This document shows positions 1-11,412 of a DNA stretch of 64,000 nucleotides, in pieces. Both the position numbers and the translations under genes were made by a program. Source of the DNA: Cercis canadensis (taxonomy: Eukaryota; Streptophyta; Magnoliopsida; Fabales; Fabaceae). The first letter of the stretch is position 1. Each line of letters starts with the position of its first letter. Under the pieces are notes generated by a model. The model ran no database searches, was not told the origin of the DNA, and saw nothing but the letters and a program-made list of their open reading frames with translations. Where the stretch lies: positions 297,442-361,441 of the forward strand of contig QAOA01005000.1 in the NCBI GenBank assembly GCA_003255065.1, given 5' to 3'.

Positions 1-726
1 AGCATTTATTGGTTCACTTTGAAACGGAGTTATGCATATAAAAAGGATGGTGGCCTCGAATTTCATGATTTCAAAGGCTTCAAGATGGCTCTCTTGTTGG
101 TATTTTATTAAAAATAAATATATGTTTAATACCCAACGGTTATATATGTTACAACTTCTCTTCTCTATGTTTATTGTGTTTAAAAACTTTTGTTATTAGC
201 CTTAAAGCTATTCAATTATGGCTATATAACTGCATTATAAGCTTTGAAGTGTTTTAATTGGCTGTTTTATTTGTGCTTTGATTCTTCGTTTTAAAAGTTT
301 ATAATATTTATTTAATTTTAGCCAACAGCTAAAATTTGAAAAGGTAGTACACTACACTATATATATGTGTTTGTGTTTTTATAATTGGTATGATATACAT
401 TTGTAAGTGCAACCTAATTGTAGTGTGTGCCTATTCTTTGCTTATATTATGTGAGTAAACACTTGGGTAGAGAAGAGGGTTGGAGAAAGTCCTTTCCTCC
501 TATTTGTGCAGAATATTGGAGGATAAACAGTGTGACTATCGGGTTGTTGTATCATTTGAGGTAACGTGTCTAGAACTCGCTGCACCTGGTGAATATACTA
601 AAAATCACCTGCAAGAGGCATAAATTGTCTTAAAGAAAGCGAGATACCCGTGCCTCATCCTGGTGCCACATCTCTAATTTTCTCTAACCTATTGTTATTA
701 TTTGTATTTTATTTTCCATGTTGTAA
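1..726. other. AT-rich intergenic sequence, no gene seen
   Basis: No open reading frame or recognisable domain. Short AT tracts only. Position 727 onward shows a LINE remnant, so part of this stretch may belong to the same decayed element, but nothing in it supports that directly. Confidence 0.5.
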
Positions 727-888
727 GCTTGGGAACAACATCTCTTGGCCAACAATGGATTGCGAATTCTTTCTGATCGAGGCTATTTACTAGCTAAAAT
801 CATGAGAGGAAGGTATTATCCTATGTCTGCTTTCCTTAATGCTGACATGGGGTCAAGTCCAACCAATTACTTGGGGTTTTATATATAA
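727..888 (+). mobile_element. LINE (L1-type) 3' remnant
   Basis: One open frame reads EQHLLANNGLRILSD, then LLAKIMRGRYYP, then SSPTNYLG before a TAA. This pattern matches the region after the reverse transcriptase in plant L1 LINEs, where a 'LLAK-x-x-WRLL-x-x-PDSLL-A-x-x-LKARYFP ... NPSYTWRSI' segment is usual. The tryptophans expected there are missing and no catalytic part of the reverse transcriptase is present. It is a short dead fragment. The call rests on recalled family patterns and was not searched. Confidence 0.45.
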
Positions 889-1472
889 TTTCATTAAATT
901 TGCCAAAGCAATTTTTTTGTTGCTTATTTCACTTGATTTGAACAACCATTTTCTAAATATCATACATCTCTTAATTCTTGATGGGTTAAAAAGTAGAATA
1001 AAATATTTGATCTAGGAATTCATTATTTTGACTAAAATTCACTTTTTTTTTTTCTTTTTGCTAGTACCAATAAGAGCTAGATTATCCTCTATTGCTCCAT
1101 TAATTTTATAATTTCCTCTCCGCTTATCACGGTTATTAGATGCTCCTCTTTTTTGAGAGTTTTGCCCACACTTTTTGTTTTGTTTTGTTCTGTTTTTTCT
1201 ATCTTCATCATTTTTTGAGATATTGAATTTAGATTGGAAACCTAGCTCTAGTGGTTCCCCAAATTCTTGCATTATATCTTCATATTCTTGCATTCTATCT
1301 TCATGAGCTTCAATTCCACTAGTGTAAAGTTGGAACAAAATTCTATGAACAATTATTGAATATTGAAGATCGCTTGGAAGGCTTGGCTGCATTTGCTGAG
1401 AAGCGGAAGCCAATGTATACCGGTGAATGAAAGTAGCAAATTGGCTGCTTTTCTCAATATCAATAATCTTCT
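889..1472. other. No supported gene
   Basis: A 124-codon minus-strand frame (1039-1413) ends in a lysine run produced by a poly-A tract. It has no recognisable domain and no promoter or polyadenylation context, so I leave it uncalled. Confidence 0.4.
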
Positions 1473-2108
1473 TGATGAGTGGATTTTATATCCACTAATT
1501 AGATATTATTCACTTGATATTTAATTAGTTTTTGAGTTGTTTATCGATTTTATTCTTGTGTTTTTGTGTTTGTTTTGTAGGAAATGAAGTTTGAGACACT
1601 TGGAAGAGACTTGGTCGCATTTTGGCATTGAAACAGGATGTTGTGCAATTTTCCCATATTGAAGGCAGCAGGGAGGGTGCCTAGGCACTGCTGCAGCACA
1701 TCCTCAGTACAAAATCCAGCAAAGATGGCGCTTAGGCACCCCGAAAGTCTGATGTGCGTGAATTTTGACTTGTTTTCCTAATTTTTGTAGGTTTTTTACC
1801 TACACACGTATTCTATTGTATTTAGACTTCTTAAGACCTATAAATAGGTAATTTTAGGACTAGATTAGGGTTCCTAAAAGTTCACACAAGTTTGAGAATT
1901 GAAGGAGAGAAGCGCAATGCCTGGTGACGGAGACGGAGATTGCGACAATTCTTCATCCAATTGAGTTTTTCTTCTTTTACTCTTCTTGTATCATGTTTAG
2001 AACAATTACTAGGATGTTTTATTTTTTTTTACCTATGAACTAATTTCCTTTTCTAGGGTACAATGTAGCCTAACTATAATGATTCGAATTCTTCTATCAA
2101 TTTAGTTA

Positions 2109-2117
2109 ATGATTTAT
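2109..2117. repeat. Left target-site duplication of Mutator-type MITE
   Basis: ATGATTTAT here matches ATGATATAT at 2486-2494 in 8 of 9 positions. A 9-bp duplication is the size expected for Mutator-like elements. Confidence 0.65.
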
Positions 2118-2485
2118 GAGTAAAACCTTTTTTTAGTCATTGAAAAATGCAGCCACTGACAAATTCGTCTTCCAAAAATTTTTGGTGACAAATTGGTCCT
2201 TAAATTATTATTTCGCTGACAAATTAGTCATTCGGTAGGCAAGATCAGTGAAAAGAAAAGAAGGACTTGAATAAGAAAAGGAAGGCTTAAACATAGCTAG
2301 GCAAGATTAGTGAAAAAAATTTAAGAAAGAGGTCTGTAGGGATCCAGAACTTTTCTCATTAAAGTACTATAGGACTAATTTGTCAGACAGAATAATAATT
2401 CAATGACCAATTTGTCACTAAAAATTTTTAGAGGACGAATTTGTCAGTAGCTGCATTTTCCAAGGACTAAAAAAGGGTTTTACTC
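2118..2485. mobile_element. Mutator-like foldback MITE (368 bp)
   Basis: The two ends are long inverted repeats. The left arm (about 2118-2232) and the reverse complement of the right arm (about 2369-2485) both run GAGTAAAACC, then TTTTTTAGTC, GACAAATTCGTC, AAATTTTTGGTGACAAATTGGTC and GACAAATTAGTC, with scattered mismatches over roughly 115 bp. Flanks are 9-bp near-identical duplications. There is no coding capacity. Long TIRs with a 9-bp duplication fit a Mutator-derived MITE; a transposase source is not in the window. Confidence 0.75.
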
Positions 2486-2494
2486 ATGATATAT
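2486..2494. repeat. Right target-site duplication of Mutator-type MITE
   Basis: ATGATATAT, 8 of 9 identical to 2109-2117. Confidence 0.65.
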
Positions 2495-3118
2495 TTTCCT
2501 TAGTTGAGTGTTATTCACTGTGCTTAATGCTTCTAATTAACTAGCCACTAATTAGATTATGGGTTAATTATAATGAAACCAAAAAGAGATTTATGTGTCT
2601 TAATTCATTGTGATGAATGCTATAGATTGTATATAGGATAAGAATATACCTACATGGTTTGTGTAGTTGCTATATGAGATTCATAAAGCTTAATGTATTC
2701 CTAGTTGTTTTAATTCACATAGGAATATAATGACTTAGCAATTAATGATGTTTTCGTTAGACCTTGGTAAATGCTAGTGAAAAATTGAGGGATTCTCGAC
2801 TATCAATTAGGAGAATAATTCTAGATTAATGAGATAGGAAATTCACTTTGGATTAGTTATGGTGAAATCGAAAATCTTTCCATAGTTGAATATTTATTTT
2901 ACTTGTTTTCATTTTATTTCTCACTTTTCTTAATTATCGATCGTTGAGATAAAATAGAGAATAACTCAATTTTGATATTTAATAGCCATCAATTCTCGTG
3001 GAATGATAATTCACTCACTATTTTTTACTTATTAACAATAACATGCACTTGCATTCACTTTTCGCTCAACACATCTCTTTCTTATTATGCTTACACCATG
3101 GAGTACATTTCAATTTGG

Positions 3119-3731
3119 AAATAATTGTAAAGAACATTTATGTATTTAAAATTGTGCATTTGATATTTTGCATCACTGATGAAGCAATAAATTTCTTCAT
3201 TTTCTTTTTGCTCTTTTGTTTATTATTATAATTGTACCCACAAAGTTTTCACCTCGTTTGGCCCTTTAAGATAAGAGTAAAATATCATTTTCATTTTTAA
3301 AAAAATTGTGGAATGTCACTTTAATTTTTTATTTTTTTTATATTACTTTAGTTCTCAAAAATTGTACATTTGATATTTTGCATTAAGAGCTAGCAATAAA
3401 TTTCTTCACTTTTTTTTTTCTTTTGTTTATTATTGCAATTGTACCCACAAGGTTTTCACCTTGTTTGGCCCTTTAAGATAAAATAAATAATGGCTATTAA
3501 CTTATGATAATGCGCAGCGGTTTCATCCATATAACTTCACTGTGTAGCCACTGGTGACTGGACTGTCTATTTGGCCATTATACTTATACAGCATTTGCCC
3601 ATTACACTATTACGTGGGTTTTTTTTTTTTTTTTTTNATTACATGGGTTTCAATTAGGCTTAATACTGTAAATAACATTTGTGTATCTAATATTGTGCAT
3701 TTGATATTTTGCATTACTAATGAAGCAATCA

Positions 3732-3777
<46 letters not shown>

Positions 3778-3880
3778 TTATATATGTTGTTGTTTTGTTT
3801 ATTATTGCAGTTGTACCCATAAGGTTTCCACCTCGTTTGGCCCTTTAAGATAAGATAAATAATTAATGGCTATCAATTCA
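3119..3880 (+). repeat. Three diverged direct copies of a ~150-bp unit
   Basis: Copies at about 3119-3290, 3358-3489 and 3668-3865 share the text 'tgcatttgatattttgcat', 'tttgtttattattgcaattg', 'gtacccacaaggttttcacc' and 'gtttggccctttaagataa'. They differ in internal length; the third has gained an ATT microsatellite. No coding frame is shared. The single n at 3637 lies between the second and third copies, so part of the structure could come from assembly, but the divergence between copies argues for real old duplication. Confidence 0.65.
3733..3778 (+). repeat. (ATT)n microsatellite
   Basis: About 15 uninterrupted TAT/ATT triplets. Confidence 0.9.
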
Positions 3881-4319
3881 TGATACATGACGGTTTCATC
3901 AATTTATGGTAATGCATAGTGGTTTCATCCATATCCCTAATTAAAAAAATTAACTTTATTTATTTATAACCAAAAAAAAAAAGGAAGTATAAGAAATATC
4001 CACTTCTAAAAAAATCATCTCCAATAATTTTCATCAATAAAAACCTTTATGTTCTACTGCAACATGAATTCAAACGAAAAATAAATAAATTAAGTATAGC
4101 TAATATGGTAAGTGAAACCTAGGGTGTGGTTGGTAGGAAAAGAGGAAAATAAATAGGGGCAAAAAAGGATGTTTGGATTTTCCCTCATTTATTGTTTAGG
4201 ATACATATTTGTATATGGTATAGTTGGAAAAGATAAAAATAAATTGTATTTTTATCTTTTTTGGTTTGGTTATAATATGCATCTAATAATTAACCTCCCC
4301 TTACACACACACACACAAA

Positions 4320-4346
4320 CATATATATATATATATATATATATAT
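4320..4346 (+). repeat. (TA)n microsatellite
   Basis: Uninterrupted TA run, preceded by a short (AC)n run at 4304-4316. Confidence 0.9.
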
Positions 4347-4855
4347 TTTATCACTAAGAACATATATATAGCTAGATTATTAACATTTCCTCAATTAATT
4401 GTTATTAACCTTCCCTTAGTTTACCTTCTACACTTCCAATCTTATCCATTTTTACCCCTACCAAACACACCCAGTTTGAAAGCAATTAATTCAATCCTAT
4501 ATATCTTGCACAAACAAATTTTAACTTGTAAGATAGAGGCAATAAACTCTGTATGAGTGCTGGATATGGCCTATGCACGTGATATGGTAAGAAATCTTAA
4601 TTTTTTTATTTTCATTAAAGCTCAAGTCATTAATTAGTTTCCTTTTCTTCCTTAATATTTGTTTTTATCTGCTTGGTACAATTGTATGGTTAAGTATTAC
4701 TCACAGCATTAATTTGAATAGCAATAAATGCAATGTTTTCTTTCTATGCTGGCCATTAAGGGAAATTAATTGCAACAACCTTGTAATTGAATACACAAGA
4801 TATCTTACATCTTCCTTTTGTGGCTTCATGTTTCCAATTATGAGTTGGTCCATGG

Positions 4856-4865
4856 TATTATAAAA
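4856..4865 (+). promoter_or_regulatory. TATA box of the AP2-B3 gene
   Basis: TATTATAAAA lies about 200 bp upstream of the chosen ATG at 5067. The same box and its flanks are kept in the duplicated promoter at about 28655-28668. A start of transcription near 4885-4895 is inferred. Confidence 0.55.
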
Positions 4866-5066
4866 CCAAGCTTTCTGTGTGGTGTGCTAATACATCAATA
4901 GAAGCCTCTCTCTCTGGAAGTGCTTAGTTGCATTCTTCAGCCATCCTCCATAGCCTTTCTTCATTCTACGACCATTTTTGATCCAGAACTCTTTAAGAGT
5001 TTTATTCTCAGTGTCTGCCTAAGAGACAACCTTTCCCTCTCTTTTCTTTCCTTCCATACAAACGAC

Positions 5067-5798
5067 ATGGCTTCAATGTATAGAGGAGTGTATTTACAGA
5101 ACACTCGAACTATTAAGTTTAACGCTAGGATATGCAACAGGTATACAAGAATATCGCTGGGTTCATTCAAGAATGCAGAAGAAGCTGCTCTGGCGTATGA
5201 CAGAGCTGCAATGAAGCTTCACAAAGATAATGCTTCCCTCAACTTCCCTGGACTCTATACTGAAGAAGAAGTCTTGTTTCAGAGAGGTAAGTCAGAAGCT
5301 GAGATTATTCAAATGATCACGAATGAAACATATGCATCAGAATTGGTTTCGTTTGTCTCTCGGCTTAATCCACATGGAAGACAAGCTCAGGTTAGCAATG
5401 GCTCACATCAGCTACTATTCTATGTGAACCTCATCAACGCTGAAGTTGGGTACCAAGTGTTATTCCTCTCCAAAACACTTGGTCTATCTCACTTTCCTGA
5501 GCTTGCCGGATTAATACCTGGGGAAGCCGATTCAATCAGGAGAACGAAGATCCACTTTTATGATAGACAAAAATTTCGTTCGTGGACCTTTGAGTTCTGC
5601 TACTTGAAGAACATTGAGACGTTCGTGGTCACGGAGGACTGGGGTGATTTTGCCGAGGTGAGTAACTTGCAAGAAGGTGATACTGTTCTCTTCTATAGGT
5701 ATCACCATGCAGAGGGCAACAACAACAGAACCCTATACATGGTTGATTTCCTGCAAAGGCAACCAACTGTTATGCTATTTGGTGTCCAAATAAGTTGA
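5067..5798 (+). CDS. AP2/ERF and B3 domain transcription factor, RAV-like, divergent
   Basis: Predicted 243-residue nuclear DNA-binding protein. An AP2 domain spans about residues 5-60 (YRGV at 5-8, SLGSF at 30-34, EEAALAYDRAA at 38-48, LNFP at 58-61). A linker like that of RAV proteins (EIIQMITNETYASEL) follows, then a B3 domain at about 116-228 with WTFEFCYL and EDWGDFAEVSNLQEGDTVLFYRY. The C-terminus has MLFGV (236-240), close to the R/KLFGV repression motif of RAV proteins, with the basic residue replaced by Met. The frame opens at 4920, but that ATG precedes a 49-residue hydrophobic unconserved extension; 5067 (AACGACATGG) has better context and starts just before AP2. There is no intron, as is usual for RAV genes. 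The AP2 domain is degenerate (WLG reads SLG). AP2 and B3 order and length support the family; targets are unknown. Tandem A-rich motifs at 5889-5912 could serve as polyadenylation signals. Confidence 0.85.
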   Translation: MASMYRGVYLQNTRTIKFNARICNRYTRISLGSFKNAEEAALAYDRAAMKLHKDNASLNFPGLYTEEEVLFQRGKSEAEIIQMITNETYASELVSFVSRLNPHGRQAQVSNGSHQLLFYVNLINAEVGYQVLFLSKTLGLSHFPELAGLIPGEADSIRRTKIHFYDRQKFRSWTFEFCYLKNIETFVVTEDWGDFAEVSNLQEGDTVLFYRYHHAEGNNNRTLYMVDFLQRQPTVMLFGVQIS

Positions 5799-5919
5799 GC
5801 AATTTCTGTTGTCTCAAATTCTCAGTTTGCTTGCGTGTTCCTGCAAATAATGTTTCATAGTTTATTTACTGTTTTTCTTTGTATCCAGAAATAATAATAT
5901 ATAATAATAATAACAATGA

Positions 5920-6504
5920 AATGGAGGTCATCTATTTCATTTCAGAATACCTAGCTATCTCTTTAATATTTTTATTTTTGGATTTTAACTGTAAAGATAT
6001 ATTCAGCTAGTTTTCACATATCAATACTAAATTCCTCCTTAAACGATCTTAAAGATGCACCCTCACATCGGCTTAGTGTATTCAAAGAAAAATTCTTGAA
6101 TACTGACTACAGAATACCTAATTATATCAACAATGCAAAAACATGTGAGTTAGAATTCAAAATGTTTCTATTTTTCTTATATTATTCTTTGCTTTAAAAA
6201 TAATTTTTTTTTTAAAAAAATTAATTCCATACGATTAATAATGAAATCATGTTCTACATAACTGCTTGCAAAGCTTCATACAACTCTACCAATGATCAGC
6301 CAGAAACTCCAACAATATTAACTTCAATCTACAAAAGAATCGTACAAAGCATAGGAACAACACATCCTCTTAGGTCATCAGCCTGAAAAAACAAAGGGGG
6401 CTTAGAGCCAATGCAAACCCACGTTCTCCTCTCTTTACAGAGTGTTAACCATGTATATAGCAGAACCTGTACTCTTGTAATATAGAAGAAGAACACAAAG
6501 AACC
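5920..6504. other. No gene seen
   Basis: AT-rich flank downstream of the AP2-B3 gene. A minus-strand frame of 87 codons is composed of repetitive AT text and continues into a tandem repeat. Confidence 0.5.
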
Positions 6505-6835
6505 CAGTACACAAGTAAATATAAATGCAAACTATATATTCACTTATCTTGTCATATATATATGCAAAATCCAAATCACAAACAAATAACAAATTTTTAT
6601 GGAATCTGTTGTAAGTTCAAATGTTGACATCTTTCATCTGGTTGAGTAGTCAATCCCAAAACACAGTACAAAAGTAAATATAAATGCAAACTATATATTC
6701 ACTTATCTTGTCATATATATATATATATGCAGAATCCAAATCACAAACCAATAACAAATCTTTATTGAATCTGTTATAAGTTCAAATGTTGACATATATC
6801 GTTCATCTTGTTGAGTAGTCAATCCCAAAACACAG
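6505..6835 (+). repeat. Tandem repeat, two copies of ~160 bp
   Basis: Copies at 6505-6663 and 6664-6835 share 'aagtaaatataaatgcaaac', 'tatattcacttatcttgtca', 'atccaaatcacaaac' and 'gagtagtcaatcccaaaaca'. They differ by small indels, including extra TA units in the second. Confidence 0.85.
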
Positions 6836-7094
6836 AAACCTGCAATCATATTGTTTTCAGTTGATTAATTTCGTAGAATTCTTATGTAACATTAAACAAA
6901 TATTCTTTTTATGTGCTACTAAAGACATGCATGAACTCATTTGCTAAGTTGCATGTCAAAACTACATGTTGACATAAGCATCATATTAGTGACATCAGAC
7001 TAGTTTCAGACAAATGTGCTATCAAAATTTTAAATAATAATTGAAATTATAAGGGTGGATGGGAAGAAATAGATTTTGAATATTCATGTAAATA

Positions 7095-9965
7095 ACACGA
7101 AGAAAAAGAATCTGCAATTAAATGAATTCATCAGTGTTTGACAATACATAAATACCATTTCATAAGGAAATAAAGAATGATAGATAATTTAAATGTAATA
7201 TATCTAGAAGTTGTTTCTATATATACACGGCTGGAGTAGAGATATACAATTATTTGCTTTTTCCTCTACTTGTTGCATTCTTTTTTCCAATCTCTCTATT
7301 GCTAAGTCCTCACTAACAAACCTAAACATCTCGAGACACAGAGCATTCCAAACATGAGTGAAGTATCAAATTACATTTCTCAAGAAGATAATCTTTGGTT
7401 CATGTTTTCAGTTTTGAGAGTACTTGTCTATCTTATATAGTGTGTAGATCCTTAACCTAGAAATAAAGTTAATCAATGAGTACATGCATATATATACTCC
7501 AGTACATGAGGTCTTCAAATTTGTAAAGAGCCAAATACCCAAATAAAAAAAAAAAAAAGTTATTAGTGCTACAAACTCGCCATATTTAAATATGGTCCAA
7601 TGAAATGGACATCAAATGAAATTTAAGTTCTCATTTCTATTTTAGTCATTTTCTTACTAAAACAAACTAATTATGTTAATATTATGCCCATGCGCCCTCA
7701 ATAAACCTAACTGCTCTGTTTTAGAATAATGAATATTATTCATAGAAAGGAAACAAGTAATAGTAGAAACATCTATTTTAAATTGAATAATTTAATGATA
7801 AATAAAACATTCAATGAATGACAAACTGCGATTATCATTGGTTTATTATGATACATATGTGTGTGTATATTATGGATATTGTGATACATGAGTTATGTTA
7901 TTCATACACATTAATTTCATACTATTTCTTATGATACTTTCCACCTACCTTACAGTTTTTATTTACACCAACTCAAACTTTTTTGAATGGTCTATACTCA
8001 ATTAGGGTCTACAAGTGTAAGGAATGATATGGAATAGAGATGTATCAATAACATTTCTCATGATACATGTATAAAACTGTACAAAATGAATTTAGTTTTC
8101 CTTGTAGAGCAAAAACTTACTTGAAAAAGCTGCTTTCTTTAATTAAATTGTTAGATGTTGACTTTTTTTTTACTCTATCTTGTTTTTTTTTTTTGGTGCA
8201 AAAGTTCAAGGTAAAGAGCGACTATCTCATTTCAAGGCCAAGGAGCTTCAATGAGAACTTATAGTAGTATTTATAAATTGTCTACCAATAGGAGATTGCT
8301 AGTGACAGTATTCAAACCTAAGTCTTATAAATGAAGTGCTTCAATCTTTACTAGTTAAACCAACCTCCGTTGGCAGAGCAAAAGTACTCAAAGACAATAA
8401 CTTTAACTTTCAGAGTAATCACAATAATTTTAGCTTTGAGAGTGTATTTATAAATTAATCCTACTTTGAACATGAAAATAGCCAAATATAATCCTCCAGT
8501 CAAGATCCTCTAAAAGAAATATTGGAGCTCCAAAATGACATACAAAGACAACAAATACATAATAACAAAATATTTGAGAAGTTATTGAAAAACTCAATTC
8601 ATAAACTATACAGAACAGTCAGATATCTCAGCCTATACACTTCATAACACATTATGGCTACGTTTAGGAGTTATGCAGGGGAGGGAAAGGAGAGGAAATG
8701 AGGAATTTAGTCTCAACATTCTCTAGTTTGAAAGTTTCCTCAAGAACACTTACAAATTCTCCCAAAGTTCATGTTTCTAATTCCTCCAAATTGAGGGCTT
8801 CTGAAGGGAATGTTCTTGGTACTTTTCCTTTCTCTTACTCATCCAAATGAGGGAGAGGAAAATCCTTTGCAATCCTCTCCTTTCCTTCCTTTTCTTGCCT
8901 CTTGTGTCCATCACTTTTTTTCCCCTTTCAAATCCAAACATAGCTTACCATTACCATTCTCAAATGGAAAACCAAAAACAAGTAAAACCTGCACACAAGC
9001 TGTTGTAGGATGCCAAAGCTCAATGGAAGCATGTCTAGATGACCATGGTGTGAGTTGTGTGCAGAATGGCTGGGAGGAAAACAGAGGAAGGGTATGTAGT
9101 AAAAGGGACAATTTTTTGTTGTTATGATTTTTTATTGAAGAGATTATTGTCTAAAAAGTATTACATAGATCAGTCACACAAATTTGAGCTTCCTTCCTTC
9201 CACATTGCTCTAAACCAGAGATAAATGATAGATTTACACATCTTATTAGAGATTGGGGTGGTGAAGAAAATTTTGGATTATGTTAAGAAAAAAAAAAAGT
9301 TGAGCAAATTAATTATGTTAAAAAAAAAAAAAAAGTTCAGCAAATTACTTCAATCTCCACTATATTTTATTGATTTAACACTTGTCTCCCATTTACTTTC
9401 AAAATTTACACATAAACCTAGTTAAGTAGTACTTCTGTTAGGAATATTCCCTATTGATTTATTTATTTGTTTATGCTAAAAATAAATTGACAAGGTTACC
9501 CATATACTACATCAGAGAACCAAAGTTTACTTCCCTCCTCATCTCTGCCTCTCTTTCTCCCACATTCTCTGTTTTTCTTGTTGAGCTCACACGCTCACCA
9601 TTCATTTCTCTCTCTCACTCTCATACTCTCTTATGTGCCAAGCTGGCGTGGAGCCAGGATTTTAGTCCAGGGGGTCGAGACTAAAGATTTAAAGACAACC
9701 AAAAAAAATAAAAATTAAACAGTCATACAATATATGCATGTCATATAAAATTGATCTAATTTTAAAGAATTGTGTATAATGTATTTCAAATATGTACAAT
9801 ACCTTCACTTTCTAAGTTGTTCCCTTCGCTGCTTCATAAAATAGAAGTAGTCTTTGATCATATCTGTTGTAAATTTTCAATTGCCATCATGCAAAGTTAC
9901 AAAATACAAAAGTATAAATCTTACAGATTGTTTTTTCCTTTTCTGGTCCTCATCTGATAGAGAGT
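7095..9965 (+). repeat. Tandem segmental duplication, unit A
   Basis: This unit of about 2.87 kb is repeated immediately to the right as unit B (9966-10330 plus 13224-15925). Matching landmarks include 'aagaatctgcaattaaatga' (7105 and 9988), 'ttgcattcttttttccaatc' (7272 and 13229), 'acaaagacaacaaatacata' (8543 and 14468), 'tcatgtttctaattcctcca' and its partner near 14757, and 'gtgccaagc' with 'ggagccaggattttagtcca' (9634 and 15555). No conserved reading frame runs through either unit, so it appears non-coding. Confidence 0.85.
8652..8950. mobile_element. Probable inverted-repeat MITE in unit A
   Basis: The left end reads GGCTACGTTTAGGAGTTATG followed by GGGGAGGG-AAGGAGAGGAAA, and the right end is roughly its reverse complement (CCTCTCCTTTCCTTCC ... 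CCAAACATAGCT). This is a short foldback element of the type with 'GTTTGGA'-like ends. A related copy sits at about 14582-14935 in unit B. Flanking duplication is ambiguous. The frames read across it on both strands are shadows of the palindrome. Confidence 0.5.
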
Positions 9966-10330
9966 GCAATTCCACAATGCCACTAAAAGAATCTGCAATT
10001 AAATGAATTTATCAGTGTTTGACAACACTTTTTATAAATACCATTTTATAAGGAAACAAGAATGACAGATAATTTAAATGAAATATATCTAAAAATTGGT
10101 TCTATAAATACATGGCTAGAGTAATATACTATTGTTTNGCAATTCCACAATGCAACTAAAAGAATCTGCAATTAAATGAATTTATCAGTGTTTGACAACA
10201 CTTTTTATAAATACCATTTTATAAGGAAACAAGAATGACAGATAATTTAAATGAAATATATCTAAAAATTGGTTCTATAAATACATGGCTAGAGTAATAT
10301 ACTATTGTTTGCTTTTTCATCTATAGATAT
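9966..10330 (+). repeat. Tandem duplication unit B, left part, itself doubled around an n
   Basis: Start of unit B. The block 9966-10137 is repeated nearly perfectly at 10139-10310, with a single n at 10138 between them, which suggests two unmerged contig ends rather than a real repeat. Unit B is then cut by the copia element at 10331. Confidence 0.8.
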
Positions 10331-10583
10331 TGAAAGCACTGAAATACTTTTGAAGCCTTCTTGGACATTCTGAGAACTTCTTGAATATTCTGCCACAAAA
10401 GAACCTCAGCAGTAAAAGAAGCTTGAGAACAAGTTTTTGAGTTTCTATAACTAGAAAACTTGTTGCAACCTATCTTACACACACAAGCACATTGTCAAGA
10501 ATTAGTGTAAAACAAGATAATCCAAAATAAGCCTTCATTATTTGTTATCATCAAAATTAGGTTATGAAACCTTGGAGCTAACA
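10331..10583 (-). repeat. 3' LTR of the copia element
   Basis: On the minus strand it starts TGTTAGCTCCAAGG and ends in ...CTTTCA. It aligns to 12965-13223 with scattered differences. Confidence 0.85.
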
Positions 10584-10598
10584 ATCTTCCCATTTTTT
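10584..10598 (-). promoter_or_regulatory. Polypurine tract of the copia element
   Basis: Minus-strand AAAAAATGGGAAGAT lies directly against the 3' LTR. It would prime plus-strand synthesis. Confidence 0.65.
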
Positions 10599-11412
10599 AT
10601 GATGACAAATAATTGGGCTCCAAAAATCTCCCTCTGAATATAAGCAGCTTCTGAACAAGTTCTAACAAACAAATTGAAGTTGTTTCAAAAAGTTTTTAAC
10701 AATTCAGAGAGGTTTTCACAAAATGATCAGAATCATAACTAGAATAGGTCCATAACAGATCCTGTATTCCTTCTCCCACTTTGTCATTATCCAAAAGACT
10801 TATACGAGGAAGCAAACAAGCAAGTCAAACCAGAACATAAGCCTGAATAAACTTGTTAAAGCATAACAGAATAACTAGCAAAATATTCACCAAGATAATC
10901 ATTAAAGCAGACAAATTTTAATAAGATCATAACACCAGATCAGTCAATTCAAAAACCAGCATATGCAAAAGAGCTAGTAGTGTTGTCAACTAGTAGCAGA
11001 ACTAGTTCTGACTACAATTTAACATTACTAAAAGGCAAGCAAAGCATGGATTGCACAAAAGTATATATACTAGATCATGCAATGTATATAACTAGATATG
11101 CCAAAGTAGATAAACATGCTAGAATGCATATTATGCCAATGAAACTAGAGAGAAACATAATAAGGATCATAAAACATACCAAAATAGAGTATATGAGCAT
11201 GTAAGGCATATTATCACATCAAGTAAATGCTAATAAGATATTTTCTCATTCTCAATGAAACCTTGGGCAACAAAATTGACTAAGTTAAGCATATTACCAA
11301 AACATTGGACTGATCAAGCTACATAAATGCCATTTGTTGCAATACTTGAATCATCCTTATTGTAAGTGAGAGAGATGAACAATACCCCCTCAATCATCAC
11401 ATTCCTACAAAC

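Larger units (their letters stand above)
1473..3065 (+). repeat. LTR-like repeat, gypsy/LARD type, MITE nested inside
   Basis: The stretch opens with TGATGAGTGGATTTTATATC, a start typical of long LTRs of large non-autonomous plant retrotransposons. A 'cctataaataggt' TATA-like element lies near 1838-1850, and long AT-rich text follows, ending in 'gtggaatgataattcactca'-type sequence. No second LTR, PBS or coding domain was found, so the right edge is approximate. A Mutator-type MITE (2118-2485) sits inside it, so this repeat is the older of the two. Confidence 0.4.
4082..4919 (+). promoter_or_regulatory. Upstream region of the AP2-B3 gene, duplicated at 27.96-28.73 kb
   Basis: This ~840-bp stretch aligns along its length to 27958-28728. 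Shared blocks include 'aacctaggg-gtggttggta', 'ctatgcac-tgata', 'aagaaatcttaattt', 'attaaagctc', 'ccatggtattataaaaccaa' and 'gtgtgctaata'. The match stops just before the transcribed part of the gene. It holds an AC/TA microsatellite (4304-4346) that the second copy lacks. Conservation of the TATA region in both copies fits promoter function but does not prove it. Confidence 0.6.

Noticed and set aside
1039..1413. 124-codon minus-strand frame
   Set aside because: It ends in a lysine run from poly-A, has no known domain and no conserved copy in the window.
4920..5066. Upstream ATG giving a 49-residue N-terminal extension of the AP2-B3 protein
   Set aside because: The extension is hydrophobic and unlike RAV N-termini; the ATG at 5067 has better context and sits just before AP2.
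8810..9127. Frames on both strands near the foldback element, repeated at 14779-15097
   Set aside because: They lie across the palindromic MITE and are not conserved in frame between the duplicate units.
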